Shown: positions 41,721 through 53,106 of the stretch, piece by piece
How positions within the stretch are numbered: the stretch's first letter is position 1
Layout: each line of letters opens with the position of its first letter
Translations under genes and position numbers: made by a program
DNA from: Isochrysis galbana
Taxonomy: Eukaryota > Haptophyta > Isochrysidales > Isochrysidaceae
Length of the DNA stretch: 64,000 bases
Reading direction: 5' to 3'
NCBI GenBank assembly: GCA_018136815.1
Contig: CM030934.1
Coordinates: 1,334,979-1,398,978 of the forward strand
Notes under the pieces: model-generated
What the model was told of the DNA's origin: nothing
What the model saw: only the letters and a program-made list of their open reading frames with translations
Databases searched by the model: none

Positions 41721-41990
41721 AGGCGTCAGAGTTTTATTGTTGTGTTAGTATAACCTTAGTGCTGCGGGACCGAAGCCCTTCGACGGCAACGGAGCCCCTA
41801 CCCCGCGATGGGGGTGTGCGCGGTTGGCGCATGGCTCGTCCGGTGTATGTGGCTAGGAATGCTAGCTAACAAGATGTCATACGACGCTATGAGTTCTGTA
41901 GTACGTGGTACCCCCGCCGAGAGGTCACCGCACACCGCAATCTCAATCTCCATGATCCATGATCCATGACACCACAGCGCTGACGAATTG
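41713..41990 (+). repeat. Dispersed repeat family B, copy 2
   Basis: It starts AGGCGTCAGAGTTTTATTGT, contains CGGCAACGGAGCCCCTACCC, CCGGTGTATGTGGCTAGGAA and GTACCCCCGCCGAGAGGTCA, and matches 46550-46830 inverted along nearly its whole length. Its left end overlaps the start codon of the hypothetical gene at 41720. Confidence 0.85.
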
Positions 41991-41994
41991 GAAT

Positions 41995-42300
41995 GGCCCA
42001 TACATAGGGCCTGAGGGCAATGAGGAAGGAGCGAGGCCGGCGGCAGGCGCGCAGGCGCGGCGCGGGAGACAACTTCGGAGACGCTGACGGGCTGAAGCCC
42101 GTCAGCAAAGGAAGGCGGGCAGGCGGGCTGGGGCGAGGGCGAGGACGGCGGCGAAAGCGACATCGAGCGAGCGGCGAGAGGCGAGGGTGAGTGAGAGGAG
42201 GGCTGTGTTGGCAGGGGCTGGCGAGGAGAGGCGAGACTGTAGGGCATGAGCGTTAGACGAGAGCGAGAGGACGAGAGCGAGAGCGACGGATGACGACTGA
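41995..42300 (-). repeat. Repeat family L, uninterrupted copy
   Basis: It is the inverted relative of 15340-16120 but without the 385 bp insertion; at 42182-42186 the CGAGG (CCTCG inverted) occurs once. It keeps the pre-insertion state of that locus type. Confidence 0.85.
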
Positions 42301-42560
42301 CGACAGGACGACGGACACAGACACCCAGGAAAACACTTAGGCTTAGGACTTGGACTTAGGACTTAGGACTTAGGTAAGACTTAGGGCCTGGTAAAAGTTT
42401 CGCGAAACTCATTGCGAAACTTGGGTCACTTTTTTGGCCCTGAAACTTTCGCGAAACTTGGGCCCCAAAATTGCCCATATGCGAAACTCCGCGAAACTTA
42501 CCGTTACGACGTTACGGTTACGGTCGCGGCTGGCGAGAGGCAAGAGGCAAGTAACGAGGA
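42301..42560. repeat. TTAGGAC tandem stretch and TTTCGCGAAAC palindromes
   Basis: About 42340-42385 has five to six copies of (ac)TTAGGACTTAGG type. From 42395 to 42500 the palindrome GTTTCGCGAAAC and its variants occur about four times, with GCGAAACTTGGGCC linkers. No gene. Confidence 0.75.
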
Positions 42561-42574
42561 GCGAAAAAAAACTG

Positions 42575-42960
42575 AAGATTCAGGGTTAACACCTATATTG
42601 CTAGACTGGTATCTCTATATATACCTCCCGTTCGTCATCGCCCTTACTTCCCTTTCCTTCGCCCCCTCACCTTCCCCCCCTCGCCCCTCGTTCCTTTTAC
42701 CTTTACTTTGCATGGTTTTGGGGGTGCGGCCCAAGTGCCAAGTGCTCTAGTGCTCTACCATCTACCATGGGCCCGGCTCGGAGTCTCGGGGTGCGAGTTC
42801 CAGGAAGGCCTTTCGTATGCGCTATAGATGTCGTTGCCCTACCTATCGAGGTATTGTGTATTGTGTGCGCCGTGCTCGTATACTTTTGTCGTTTTGGATC
42901 CCTCCTCGTGCCGGATTGGGATTGGGATTGGGATTGTCCTGGTCCTGGTCCGGGGTGCGA
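42575..42960 (+). repeat. Repeat family A, longest copy
   Basis: It has CTGAAGATTCAGGGTTAACA, the C/T-rich block, CATGGTTTTGGGGGTGCGGC and GCGAGTTCCAGGAAGGCC in the family order. Only diverged in the middle. Confidence 0.65.
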
Positions 42961-43308
42961 ACTTAGTTCTTAGTTTTAGTTGTGCCTTGTGCCTATCGTC
43001 TCGTCTCCCGGCTGATTTCCGGGGTGGCTACAACCAAATGTGTCACTCGCAGACGCAGGTGAAGGTGCGGGTGAAGATGTCCCCGCAGGCCTTGCAAAGA
43101 CCTTGGCACGGTCATCATTGAGAAGTTTTGAGTTATGAGTTTTCCTTGTCGTGAGCCTTCTTTTTTGCTGCCGAGTTTTTTTTTATGGAGGTGGGAGGAG
43201 GGGGAGGGGAGTGTGTGGCAGGTGGCAGGCGCGCGCGGCGCGACAGAGAGGCTCTCACCCCACCCAACCCCAGCTTTCCCCGCCGCTCGCCGCCCTGCCG
43301 CTCTGTGA

Positions 43309-45042
43309 ATGGCGCCAGCCGGCAAGTCGACGTCCAGGAGAAGCGAGGCTGCGGCGAGCAGGAGCCCGCGCGAGCCGAGGGCGGGCCCCACACAGCGCCG
43401 GCACAGCCTTCGGTTAGCTTCGAAAGCAGCGGATCCCGAGGCAAAGCCGATACATCGAAAGGCCAAGTCAGAGCGCATCGGCGTCGAAGGCGAGGAAACC
43501 AAGAAAAAAGGTTCAATTAGGGTTGCCTCACTGGTACCAGACGACTCTGAGCACCAATTATCTGCGGACTGCGAGGAAGGCAGAGCCAAACCGTTTACGT
43601 CTCATGAGATCATCATTCGCCAAACTGCTGGTGGCCCAGAGGGTGGGCAAGAGGACTGCAACACTGGATCGTCACGCTCTACTTCCGGGCGCCGATGGTG
43701 GACGGCGTCCCTTGTTGTCGCAGTGTGCGGTTGCCTTCTTGGTTTGGCTGCAGGCGCTGACACACTACCCGCACTGCATCGCGAGTTGGATTTTGAGCCT
43801 AATGCATCCCAGCGAGAGAAGCAGAGTCCTGATCTATCCGCATCAGTGGCGCAGATAGCGACAAGCACAGGCCCCTCTGTAAAACGAGTCCGTGACGTCG
43901 GACTCCACCTGATGCAAAAAGCAATGGGCTTGGCGCAGAAGATTCCCATTCCTGCGTTTTGCTTAGGTGGTGCACCGATTGCGGCGACATTGATGGGGTG
44001 GTTGCGAGCGCCTAAGATCTTTGGATGGACCATCGGGGGCTCGCTGGTTGTGCTTGCGTCCATCATAGCTGGACGAGAAGGCTGGCTCGTCCACCCTGGT
44101 AGCTCGAGATCAGCTGGCCACGCTGCCACCATCGCGGTGTTGGATTCCACCCGCTTGTCTGCGGTTCTTGGAGGTGGTGCCTCATTGTCAGTTGTTGACT
44201 CTTGGCTCAGCGCCTGGCAAGCCTCCATCGTAGAGGATGACTCGTTTGCAGCTGCGAAACTCGTGGTGCAATCTAACGCCCAACAGACAGGAGAGACAAA
44301 CGGAGATCAGCACGGCCTCGAAGAGCTCTTGCACATTTTTCGCGCTCTGGTACCACCCACGGCTTTTCTAGGGTTGTCGGCCCGTGGATGCTCAACCATG
44401 GGCTCAGGCGATGAGAGTGCTGCCTCAGCCGAGGGCACACCGTCGACACTTGGCGTGAATTGTATCACGCGGCTAGAGCGCCATTTAGTGAGGATGAGCG
44501 ATGCCTCCTTACCTGCACTTGTGATCGTTCGAGATTTAGAGAAGTGTGTCAATGATAGCTGCTTCGACAGCTTACTCGGCACCCTCGAAAGATTCATCGA
44601 TCCAAATGTACGGCAGCCGATCCTCACGGCAAGTGGTGTGGTGCGAGCAAACCTAGCCGCCTTCGTGCTCACGGCATCGCATTTGACGGCAGATGAATGT
44701 GCCGAATTGCAAGGACTAGGCGTTGCGGAGATGCAGGTAAGCTTGAGGCCAGAGCATTCGCAAGAATATGGTAGCCTTCTCAGACATGGGTCCAACAAAC
44801 CTTCTGTCGGCTATGGGGATCGCTTTGTGCGCTGTCTGGCACCCTCCCCTGCATCCCATGCGCCGTATGATCGTTTATAGTCCCATCGCCTTGGTTGCTC
44901 TTCATAGGCGCAACTCGCGTCGAATATGGAAAACCTCTGGCCGGCATCTGGCTTCTCAACTGATGTGAGCATCGCTAGACGGGCTTTGATCAATCGATTG
45001 GGCAGAAACAGTGGGGCGGTTGTCTGTGCGCCTTCTTCATAA
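43309..45042 (+). CDS. Membrane protein of unknown family, two exons
   Basis: Exon 1 is 43309-44736 and exon 2 is 44908-45042; the 171 bp intron is GTAAGC...TTCATAG, phase 0. The product is 520 residues. Residues 1-125 are basic and Ser/Arg-rich. A membrane segment at about 128-147 (WWTASLVVAVCGCLLGLAAG) and another at about 240-256 (GWTIGGSLVVLASIIAG) follow. The C-terminal half has LPALVIVRDLEKCVNDSCFD, GTLERFIDP and NLAAFVLTASHL, which recall the Walker-B-to-sensor-1 stretch of an AAA+-like fold, as in torsins and their cofactors, but there is no Walker A motif. The short exon 2 (AQLASNMENLWPASGF and ALINRLGRNSGAVV) completes that domain. A catalytically dead AAA+-like luminal domain is one reading; I would call it hypothetical. 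Confidence 0.65.
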
Positions 45043-46015
45043 AAATCAGGCGATCGTTGGCATAGCATGCATAGCTCGTTGGGATGTGTCCACTTAGACA
45101 CGCTCCCAATAGTTGGTCACCACGCATGGAGCGTGATGAATGGTGTGGGCTGATGGGCGATGGCGATACTTGGCCTCTCCGACCCTTTTGCTGTCCCTCT
45201 CCGAGTGGTGTTGGTCTTTTCGCGGTGCCGGTACTCGTTGTTTGAGACGTTGTATGAATTCACTACCTTTGCCAGATGACCGGCAACTATCGTTAAAGCG
45301 ATAGGGTCCACGGTCGTGTCACCCGACACGACACCCTCTTACCTCTTAGAAACGATACATTAATAGGTCCGCGGCCCCAGCCCTCCCCCCACCAACACGC
45401 AAGGCCCAAGGTAGTAGTGCATATGGATGGGCCATACGTACCCCCTGATACCGAAGACAAAGGACCGAGGGGGAGAAGCTAGGCCCGGGCAGAAACATGT
45501 AGAAAAATTTCCATAATATGGTAGTAATATGTAATATGTTTCAAAATCAAAAATATGTCATTTATGTGGCGCGGGATCACCAGCACCAACACTAAGTTTA
45601 TATAAGAATATAATAACTGCGCGTTAGTACTACTATTCCCACTAGCCCGGTACTATCGCGACATCCGCCCTCAGCACCAACGGCCCAGGAGCAGAGGTGA
45701 AGAGTGAAGAGAAGCAGGGAAGAAGATTTCGTCAGATGCACATCCGACAACCGACAACCGACAGAGTTGTCCAGACGCACGCACTACGTTTCCGCGGGGG
45801 AAAGGAATGGTCCTTTACTAGTAAATACTAGTAAATAAACCCATACTTTACGGGGATGTAAAAATAACGACGTTCGCATGGTCCTTTCGACGGGAACGCG
45901 ACTTTGCGGCGTGAGTTTGCAATCATCACATGTAAATCTTGATTATAATTAATAGTAGTAATATAATTTAACTATAAACTATGTTGTATGTTGATTATAA
46001 TTAAAATCAACACCA
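45043..46015. other. Gene-free stretch with repeat ends
   Basis: 45600-45670 carries the terminal sequence of family J (CGCGTTAGTACTACTATTCC then CACTAGCCCGGTACTATC). 45775-45910 has CCGCGGGGG and GACGGGAACGCGACTT, distantly like family K. From 45925 the DNA is AT-rich with TTGATTATAATTA twice. No coding region was recognised. Confidence 0.5.
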
Positions 46016-46270
46016 ACCTACTTTCATATAAGTAGGGGTCAATGGTCAATGGGGGCCTCGCGCCCCCCTCCCTCCAAAAAAAAAACCTAAAGATTCTGGG
46101 CTACAGCACACAGCACACCTACTAGCAGGTCTAGGTTCTAGGTTTCCCTGTCACTGCTCACTGCTGCGATAACACCCTTAAATCCCCTCTCTCCCTCTCC
46201 ACCTCTCCACCTCCTCCCTTTCCCGCCTTCACCTTCATTCCTTTTTCTTCGGTTTCCGGGCGTACGCCGC
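46016..46270 (+). repeat. Repeat family I fragment followed by family A copy
   Basis: CCTACTTTCATATAAGTAGG and GGGGGCCTCGCGCCCCCCTC (family I) run straight into an A run, then AAAGATTCTGGGCTACAGCA and TTTTTCTTCGGTTTCCGGGC (family A). Confidence 0.75.
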
Positions 46271-46549
46271 TACCTACAACCTACAACCTACAACTACAAC
46301 TACATATTTCATATTTCCGACATGTTTATATTTGGGTGAAGGATCCACGTATTTTTGACATATCGCGGCGACATAATTGGGCGATTTTTTCTACTACTAC
46401 ATATTTTGGCCTGACCCTAGACCCTAGCGCTCGGCAGCCACAAACGACAAACGCAAACACAAATTCAAATTCGAATGAAAGGAAAGATTTTTATCGAATT
46501 TCGAATTTCGAATTCGTCGAGTCCATTCGATGTCGTGTTGCACCCTTGA

Positions 46550-46830
46550 GCGTCGACGCGCGCTGGTGTCATGGAGATTGCGGTGACCTCTCGGCGGGGG
46601 TACCACGTACCACGTTAGAACTTATAGCTAGCGTCAAAGGACATCTTGTTAGCTAGCATTCCTAGCCACATACACATACACCGGACGAGCCATGCGCCAA
46701 CCGCGCACAGCCCAATCGCGGGATAGGGGCTCCGTAGCCGTCGAATCGCGGGATAGGGGTTCCGTGGCCGTCCAAGGGCTACGGTCCCTCCGCACTAAGG
46801 TTATACTAACACAACAATAAAACTCTGACG
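46550..46830 (-). repeat. Dispersed repeat family B, inverted copy
   Basis: Inverted complement of 41713-41990; ATCGCGGGATAGGGGYTCCG is tandemly duplicated here (about 46715-46765). It ends about 110 bp before the start codon of the glutaredoxin-fold gene. Confidence 0.85.
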
Positions 46831-46945
46831 CCGACGCAGGAGCTTCTAATATGTACATAGTATCTAGTACTAACTACTACCACATACTAGAGTAGTATGA
46901 TTATGATGATGTGCCGTTGAAAGGAGATTCTTCTCGACTCTCTCG

Positions 46946-47803
46946 ATGGTGCTCTCTCTCTCCTCTCTCTCTTCTCCTCTTCTCCTTCCCGATCGATCCT
47001 CCGTCCGCCAGAAAACCGAAACGACGGGGGAGGGTTCTGCCGCGGTCCCAATGAGCCCGAGCGACGAGGGAGGCCAGAGCTGCCAGCCGACTGCCTCGAC
47101 TGGCTGCATGGGCACAACGAGTCGCAGTGCGTCGGACACAACCACCATTGGATATCGTGGTGACACCAAGGTCCTCTACCAGCGCTCTGTCTGTGTTCGG
47201 CGTCCCCTCGCGCCTGCTGAGCTCGATCAGCGAAAGGATCTGCTTGGTGCGTACGCTGGCAAGGTGATCGTCCTCTACTATGAGCCAGCAGCTCGGCAGG
47301 CAGCGACGAACGAATTCGATCTGCGGGCCGAACACCAGCGATTCAATCTTAACCGTCATGCCGCTGGGCTCCCACCGCTCAGACGCGAGGAGTTTGAGGC
47401 ATGGCACAAGGCATCACCCGGCTCCTGGTTCCGCCCACCTGAGCCTCGAGCTGTGACACAGAACCAGATGCATGCGAACGACTGGAAGCGCATCCAGATG
47501 CAGCTAGATGCTCAGAAGGTCGATTACGTTGGGATCAACGGTGCGGATGGCAGCAACGACATTCTGCGCGGGATGCTCTGGGACATTGCTGGCCGGAAGA
47601 CCTTTCCTCTCGTCTTCATTGATAACGCCTGCCTTGGAGGAGCGGAAGCCATCAAAGATCTTGTTCTCCGCGGCAATTTCCAACACGCTTTCTCAGCTCA
47701 TGTTCCGTTGCCAGCACCAAGAGTAAAGGATGCGCCCAAGACCTACATCCGGGAAAAGGGCGCCGATGTCGCGCTCGGCGGCTACCACACAATAGACTAC
47801 TAG
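46946..47803 (+). CDS. Glutaredoxin/SH3BGR-fold protein without CxxC
   Basis: An uninterrupted frame of 285 codons; the likely start is ATG 46946 or the ATG at 47051, since the first residues are low-complexity Ser/Leu. The fold is recognised from KVIVLYYEP (first beta strand, about residue 105), then WKRIQMQLDAQKVDYVGING, LRGMLWDIAGRKTFPLVFID and CLGGAEAIKDLVLRGN, the usual helix, the strand before a cis-proline (FP) and the GG loop. The CPYC-type redox site after the first strand is absent, as in SH3BGR-like proteins, so a thiol oxidoreductase role is unlikely. A segment of about 60 residues (RHAAGLPPLRREEFEAWHKA and on) is inserted between strand 1 and the next helix. Role unknown; binding or scaffold use is inferred. 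Confidence 0.7.
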   Translation: MVLSLSSLSSPLLLPDRSSVRQKTETTGEGSAAVPMSPSDEGGQSCQPTASTGCMGTTSRSASDTTTIGYRGDTKVLYQRSVCVRRPLAPAELDQRKDLLGAYAGKVIVLYYEPAARQAATNEFDLRAEHQRFNLNRHAAGLPPLRREEFEAWHKASPGSWFRPPEPRAVTQNQMHANDWKRIQMQLDAQKVDYVGINGADGSNDILRGMLWDIAGRKTFPLVFIDNACLGGAEAIKDLVLRGNFQHAFSAHVPLPAPRVKDAPKTYIREKGADVALGGYHTIDY

Positions 47804-47929
47804 CTACTATTAGGAGTGCTCAAAGTAATTGACAACCTTTTCCTCGGAACACTAAGAAGACCCTTGACAAGACGGGTTGTTGGCATGATCCATTCGACAA
47901 TCTGACAGAGAGAGCTGGTGCCTTGTTGT

Positions 47930-48116
<187 letters not shown>

Positions 48117-48194
48117 GTGTGTGTCATGTTTCATTCGACTATCTGACAGAGAGAGCTATTGCCATGTCGTGGGGTGTATGTGTGTAGCCCCAGA

Positions 48195-48595
48195 GCGACA
48201 ACCTACTTTCATAAGTGGGGGTCAACCTACTTTTATAAGTGGTAAGTGGGGGTCAGTGGGGGCCTCGCGCCCCCCTCACTCCATCGCGGACACCCCCCGG
48301 GGTGGGCCCGTACAATCAACCCCAGCCCCTGGCCTCTGGCAAGGGCAGGGCACTCATCAATCCAGCCCAGACCCCTAGTGGGCGCGGGCCGCGAGCCGCA
48401 CTCCCACGCGCCCGCATTGGCATTGGCATTGGCATTGGGCCTGCCCTTGAGCTGACTCCCCCCCATCCCTGGTACGTCGCTAGGCATACAGGGGCCTTTG
48501 GGCGGCTCCCATGGCCAGCGTGGTGAGCGTGGGAGAGGCAAGGGGGGCCAAGGGCTGAGCCCTGAGCCCCAACCTCCACTGCCCCCCCCGGATGG
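48195..48595 (+). repeat. Repeat family I copy followed by family J core
   Basis: 48195-48300 has CCTACTTTCATAAGTGGGGG twice and the CTCGCGCCCCCCTC block. 48385-48595 matches the core of the fold-back element, with a TTGGCA hexamer run inside (48417-48440). No gene. Confidence 0.75.
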
Positions 48596-48747
48596 GACGA
48601 AAGGTCTCAGGTCGTCAGGTTTTGGAGACCTTCGACTGTCGACTGATGAAAGGACCTTTTGAAAGCCTTATATCAGGTAAAAATATATTCCAAGCTAGCG
48701 TTAAACGTCTAGACATATAATAATAGCAGATGTAACATATTAGCTAA

Positions 48748-49085
48748 CTAATCATCACCCTCAGGTTCTTCTGTGACCATCTCTAACTCCCACGGCAACA
48801 CATGACGATGCCAATCTTCAAGTGATTCTTGCAATAATAGGTTGGTGTGACATCGGACCAACCTTTCAACAGTGGTTTGACCCAGCCTATTCCTCTTCTT
48901 CGAATGAATCCAATCTTCAACTGACCATGAGCGCTCACATGCACATGCTGACGCCGAGCAACTGACGGACTGGAGGTTACGGATGGAACAGGAGGGACCG
49001 AACGGGACGGAAGGTGTAGGCGGCGGAAGGCACGGCATTTTGGCCATGCCTGTCGTGTCGGACGTTGCATTTTCTACACAGTTGA
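48748..49085 (-). pseudogene. hAT transposase C-terminal (dimerisation) fragment
   Basis: The frame reads SIRNLQSVSCSASACACERS, then WSVEDWIHSKKRNRLGQTTV and ERLVRCHTNLLLQES before a stop at 48748. A-C-E-R-x-W-S-x-x-x-x-I-H-S-K-K-R-N-R-L is the signature of the hAT dimerisation domain. Nothing upstream of about 49085 on this strand resembles the DDE core, and a minisatellite follows, so only the tail of a transposase remains. Confidence 0.8.
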
Positions 49086-49294
49086 AGTCGCGAAGTCGCC
49101 CCCCATCAGCGTCGGGGTAGTGGCGCTTTGCGTTATGAGTTGTTCCTGGCGAAGTTTGATGTAGTTGTATGAAGGATACATGAAGGCTAGCTAGAGCTAG
49201 AGCTCGAAAATCAAAGCAATCCCCGCCGCACCCGGCACACGAGCATGGCGCAACAGCTATAGCGCGTGAACGCGTGTTGCTATTTATAGCGCAT

Positions 49295-49600
49295 GAGCCG
49301 GATATTTTCCTGGATATTTGGGTAGCTTGGCGGATATTTTGCGGATATTTTTGCTGGATATTTGGGTCCGATTTTTTGGATATTTCTGCCAACCCCCAGA
49401 TAGCTACCCTCATGATCCCTACGATCTTCCGCGATTGAACGCTTTTCCATGTGTAGGCTGATGGTGATTGAACGCTTTTCCATGCTGTGGGGGGTGATGG
49501 CGATTGAACGCGTTCCACGTGTAGGCTGATGGTGATTGAACGCTTTTCTTTTTCTATGCTGTGGGGCTGATGGTGATTGAGCGCTTCTCGCCTATATGGT
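49295..49600 (-). repeat. GGATATTT repeat and inverted copy of the 35 bp minisatellite
   Basis: 49305-49385 has about six GGATATTT motifs. 49425-49590 is the inverted complement of the array at 10441-10590, with the same TGATGGTGATTGAACGCTTT core and the same two alternating linkers, and shares the flank CTACCCTCATGAT. Confidence 0.88.
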
Positions 49601-49784
49601 GTGAATATGATGTGAACTCTTTCCCGTTCCCTGGGGGGTGTGGGTGTGGGGCCGGCGCCCCGAATATGGTGGAGGGCCGAGCTCGCGAGGTATGAACTCC
49701 CTCCTTCAGGGAGGGTGTCATCACATTCACACAAGACACATAACACATTTCGTCCCATTCATTCCTTACATCAAAGGGGGAATC

Positions 49785-49940
49785 CACAAACTTACCTCCT
49801 CAGAGGGGGAGTCCCTACACACAACCCCTCACGAGCGGGGGGAATTTCGTCCAATTCCTTCCTTACGAGTACCTCCTCAGAGGGGGAGTCCACCACACAT
49901 TCCCACACCCCCTCACGAGCGGGGGGGAATTTCGTGAAAT
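49785..49940 (+). repeat. Tandem duplication of about 75 bp
   Basis: ACCTCCTCAGAGGGGGAGTC, then ACCCCCTCACGAGCGGGGGG and AATTTCGT occur twice (about 49793-49855 and 49868-49935). Both blocks are partly self-complementary. No gene. Confidence 0.85.
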
Positions 49941-50250
49941 AAATTCATTACCATGTTAGAGGGATCCCCCCTTCCTGCGTGTGAAGAAGAGAATCGTCAT
50001 AGACATGGTAGGAAATGCGAATTGGGAAACTACTGGATAAGAAAGAGGTCGCGCCCGTGGCCGGTGACCGGTAGCTGGCACGTGCGGCCCGTGGCTGGGG
50101 AGGCCTCGCTCTTCCGCCCTCCCCCTCGCCACAGGCTGCGAAAGGGCACTGTGAACGCGCGCCTTTGTGATCTTCAGCTTTTCGCCCGACCTGTGCGAGC
50201 TGCAAGATCGCGTGGCGACTCTGCCAGCCGGCGTTCCTGAGATTTCATCA

Positions 50251-52906
50251 ATGGAGGGCTTGACAACTGTGGGAGACGTCGCTGAGAGTCTCGCTCTGCT
50301 GGCCGCCCTCTGGCGAGAGCGCCAGAGGTTGCTTGACGAGCACGCGGGTGAGCTTCTCAGTCTGCCGCCGGCGCAGAGCGGAGCCACTCCAGATGAGACG
50401 CTGCACGCGCTCCTCTCGCGTGAGCCCTGCTACTTGGGGATGTCGACCGAGCCAGAGCGAGAAGGAGCGGCCTGCGCTGCCGAGGCAGAGCCAGAGGTCC
50501 ATGCGCTGCATGTACACCTGTCACGGCTAGACGCGGCCATTTCGATGCTTCGGGGTGCTGAGGCCATTTCGACCGCCGGTTCAATCGATGATGAATCCCG
50601 CTGTGCCGACAGATCAATTGCCGGGAGGCATACATCAAAATGTGCTAGCACTGGCGACTATCCTTTGCGGCCGTACTTGTCTCTGCATGCGAGGAAGCGT
50701 TTGCGGCAGGGCGCGCGGAACAGTGGCGCGTCCCTTCCGATGGGAGCAGACGGTCGCGTCGTTGCGCCACGCCTGTGCATTGGGGATGTTCTGCATGTGC
50801 CCTTCTCTCCGGGTGAGGCAGCGGCTTGTGAGCGGCTGGCTGCTCAATCGCCCGTCAGTCCAATGGACGTCGCAACCTTTGCGATGGCCCGTTCTCTTGT
50901 GCCTGGTAGAGATCCGGTGGACTGTGCTCGCTTCTGGGCGTCGGAACGTGCGCCCCGTCACATTTGCCCTCTTAGTCGGGAGAGCTGTGGTGACGGGCAA
51001 ACCTATGCGAAAACCACTGGGCATTTTGATCATGCTCATGCACGCCTGTCGTCGCTTAATCCCTCGGAGTCATGCGCGGATCCAGCCCAATCAGTGCTGC
51101 ACGTTTCAGATCAAATGCTCGCCGTAACTCGAACTGCGAGGACGGGTGAGAGAAACGCTGTGCCAAAACTCTTACCCTCGTCTCTATCATTGCACCGCTT
51201 AGTGGACCAACTTCCCATTACTTCAGCTAGCATGGCTGCTGCCCACCTGAGGTCATGCGGCATAACCACCGGTGTGCCGTGGTCGCGGGACGCGCTTCTT
51301 TGGCGTGGGCTGTATCGGACGTTTTGTGCAACATCAGTTTCGACACGTCCTACTGGAAGTGTGGTAGACATGGCTTTTAGTGCTGAGGGATCCTCGGTGT
51401 TGCGCTTAGCTGTCGGAACAAATGGTGTCCCTCACGAAGCCTTGCTGTACGACTTGACACGGGGCACGTCGCGCATTCTTGGCGACCCAGATGCTGGAAG
51501 TGCGCACGGGGCCATTGTTTCGTCGGTTAGGTTCACCTCATCCTCGCGACGGGTCGTCACAGCAGGATACGACCATACAGTTCGCGTGTGGTCGGCATCT
51601 AATGGACGACTAATCCGAGTACTTGGCACAAGTACTGCTGCCGGACCGCAGTTGAACGCCGACGAGGATGCGACAATGGTCGAAGGGGGCGAGGTAAGTG
51701 ACTCCAACGGACAGCAAGGAGCAGTACAAGCCGATGGGGATATCATCGAAGCGCAGGAGGAGGACGGCCAAGCTTCTACGGCGCAGGAACCAACCATTGG
51801 TGATGTCGTCCAAGACGAGGCACGTGATGAGTGGGAGTACCTTGAGCAGCTCGATGGACACACTGACCACGTCCTATGCCTATGCACACACGGCTGGAAC
51901 GAATCTCTGGCTGCGTCAGGCGGGAAGGACGATACAATCATCTTGTGGAATTTGGAGGAGGGTAAGGCACGTTTCCGATTGGAGCTTGACCGCAATCCCC
52001 TTGACCTCACGTTCGGACGTGCAGCCTGCGAAGGCTCTCTTTTTGGAGCCCTTGACTCGCGACACATGGAAGGCGGTCAGGCAGTGGCATTTGATGTGAC
52101 CACCGGGCAATGTCGCTACAGGTATTCGAGCTCTTCTTCAGGGCATGTCTCATGTATTCACTGTGCGGAGGATGGCGCAACATTCCTTGTTGGTGCGGCT
52201 GACGGATCGGTTCGACAACACGTGACCCACGACGGCACACTTGCCTTCCATTACGAGACGGGCATGCCTGACGTCAACGTCGTCTCGGTCTCGTGTGACG
52301 GTCGATACATCCAGGTTATGTGCATTGCCCCCACATCACTATGTGGATCTCCAAGCCGGAAGCCGTCCGCATGTCCATGCGAGTTGCATGCATCCAGCAT
52401 ATTAAGCTTTTGAAATTACGTCCTCGTTAGCCTACAATTCCCTCACTATGCCGTGAATCTCGTGCAGCGAGGCGGCAATCCAAGTGTCTAACCCACCTTA
52501 CTGTCACCGTAGGCATCCGGGGACCAGAGCCAAACGGTGGTCCTCGACGCTCGTCGCCCTGACCGTGCCCTGCACATACTAGAACACAATCGGGTTGCGC
52601 AACACGTGAACGGGGTTTCTGCCCAATGGTGTCATCATGCTCGCACGATTCTTGTCACGGGCTCTGACGACAGCCTCATGCGCGTATGGGGACGTGTCCC
52701 TTGGCGGCTCTCAACCTATCATCGCCAGCTTCCCTGGCCACGCCGCCCCGATTAGTTGCCTTGCGATCTCACCGGACGATGCTTTGTTGGTGAGCGGAGG
52801 AGACGACGGGAAGATCGTGGCGTTTAGCACTCGAGGGATTTGTTCTTCGGATCGAATGCGATACAGTGTCGGGAGCGAACAGTGTAACTTTTTAAGGGGT
52901 CGATGA
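50251..52906 (+). CDS. WD40-repeat protein, two exons, one-base frameshift near the end
   Basis: Exon 1 runs from ATG 50251 to 52314 and exon 2 starts at 52513; the intron is GTTATG...CCGTAG, phase 0. An acceptor-like CTTCAG at 50172-50177 suggests a further 5' exon. Residues 1-360 are helical or disordered with no match. The beta-propeller begins near TGSVVDMAFSAEGSSVL and has clear repeats at FTSSSRRVVTAGYDHTVRVW, NESLAASGGKDDTIILWNLE, then DGATFLVGAADGSVRQHV. Exon 2 continues with ARTILVTGSDDSLMRVW. Right after that Trp, a run of four G (52688-52691) shifts the frame; the next repeat (HAAPISCLAISPDDALLVSG) is intact in the following frame and ends at 52906. An acidic insert (51660-51830) separates two blades. 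Partner and function unknown. Confidence 0.78.
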
Positions 52907-53105
52907 TGGTCGCAAGACACACCCATGCTCTACTCCTGCCAACGTAGATATTTTAGAATTTCATGTGCTTCATGTGTTTGCACGCCGAACTCGACATGCT
53001 CTTGACTCGTCTTCACACATCTTTTCCCCGACTACCAAGTAGGGTAGCATGGCGCAGCATGGATGAATAGGGAACCTTGGGGAAAATACACAGTAACCTA
53101 CCCCT
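52907..53105. other. Short intergenic stretch
   Basis: 3' flank of the WD40 gene up to the left end of the family K element. Nothing else recognised. Confidence 0.4.
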
Positions 53106-53106
53106 G

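Noticed and set aside
42340..42385. TTAGGAC tandem stretch as an interstitial telomere
   Set aside because: The unit is not the TTAGGG or TTTAGGG telomere repeat, and the run is short and degenerate.
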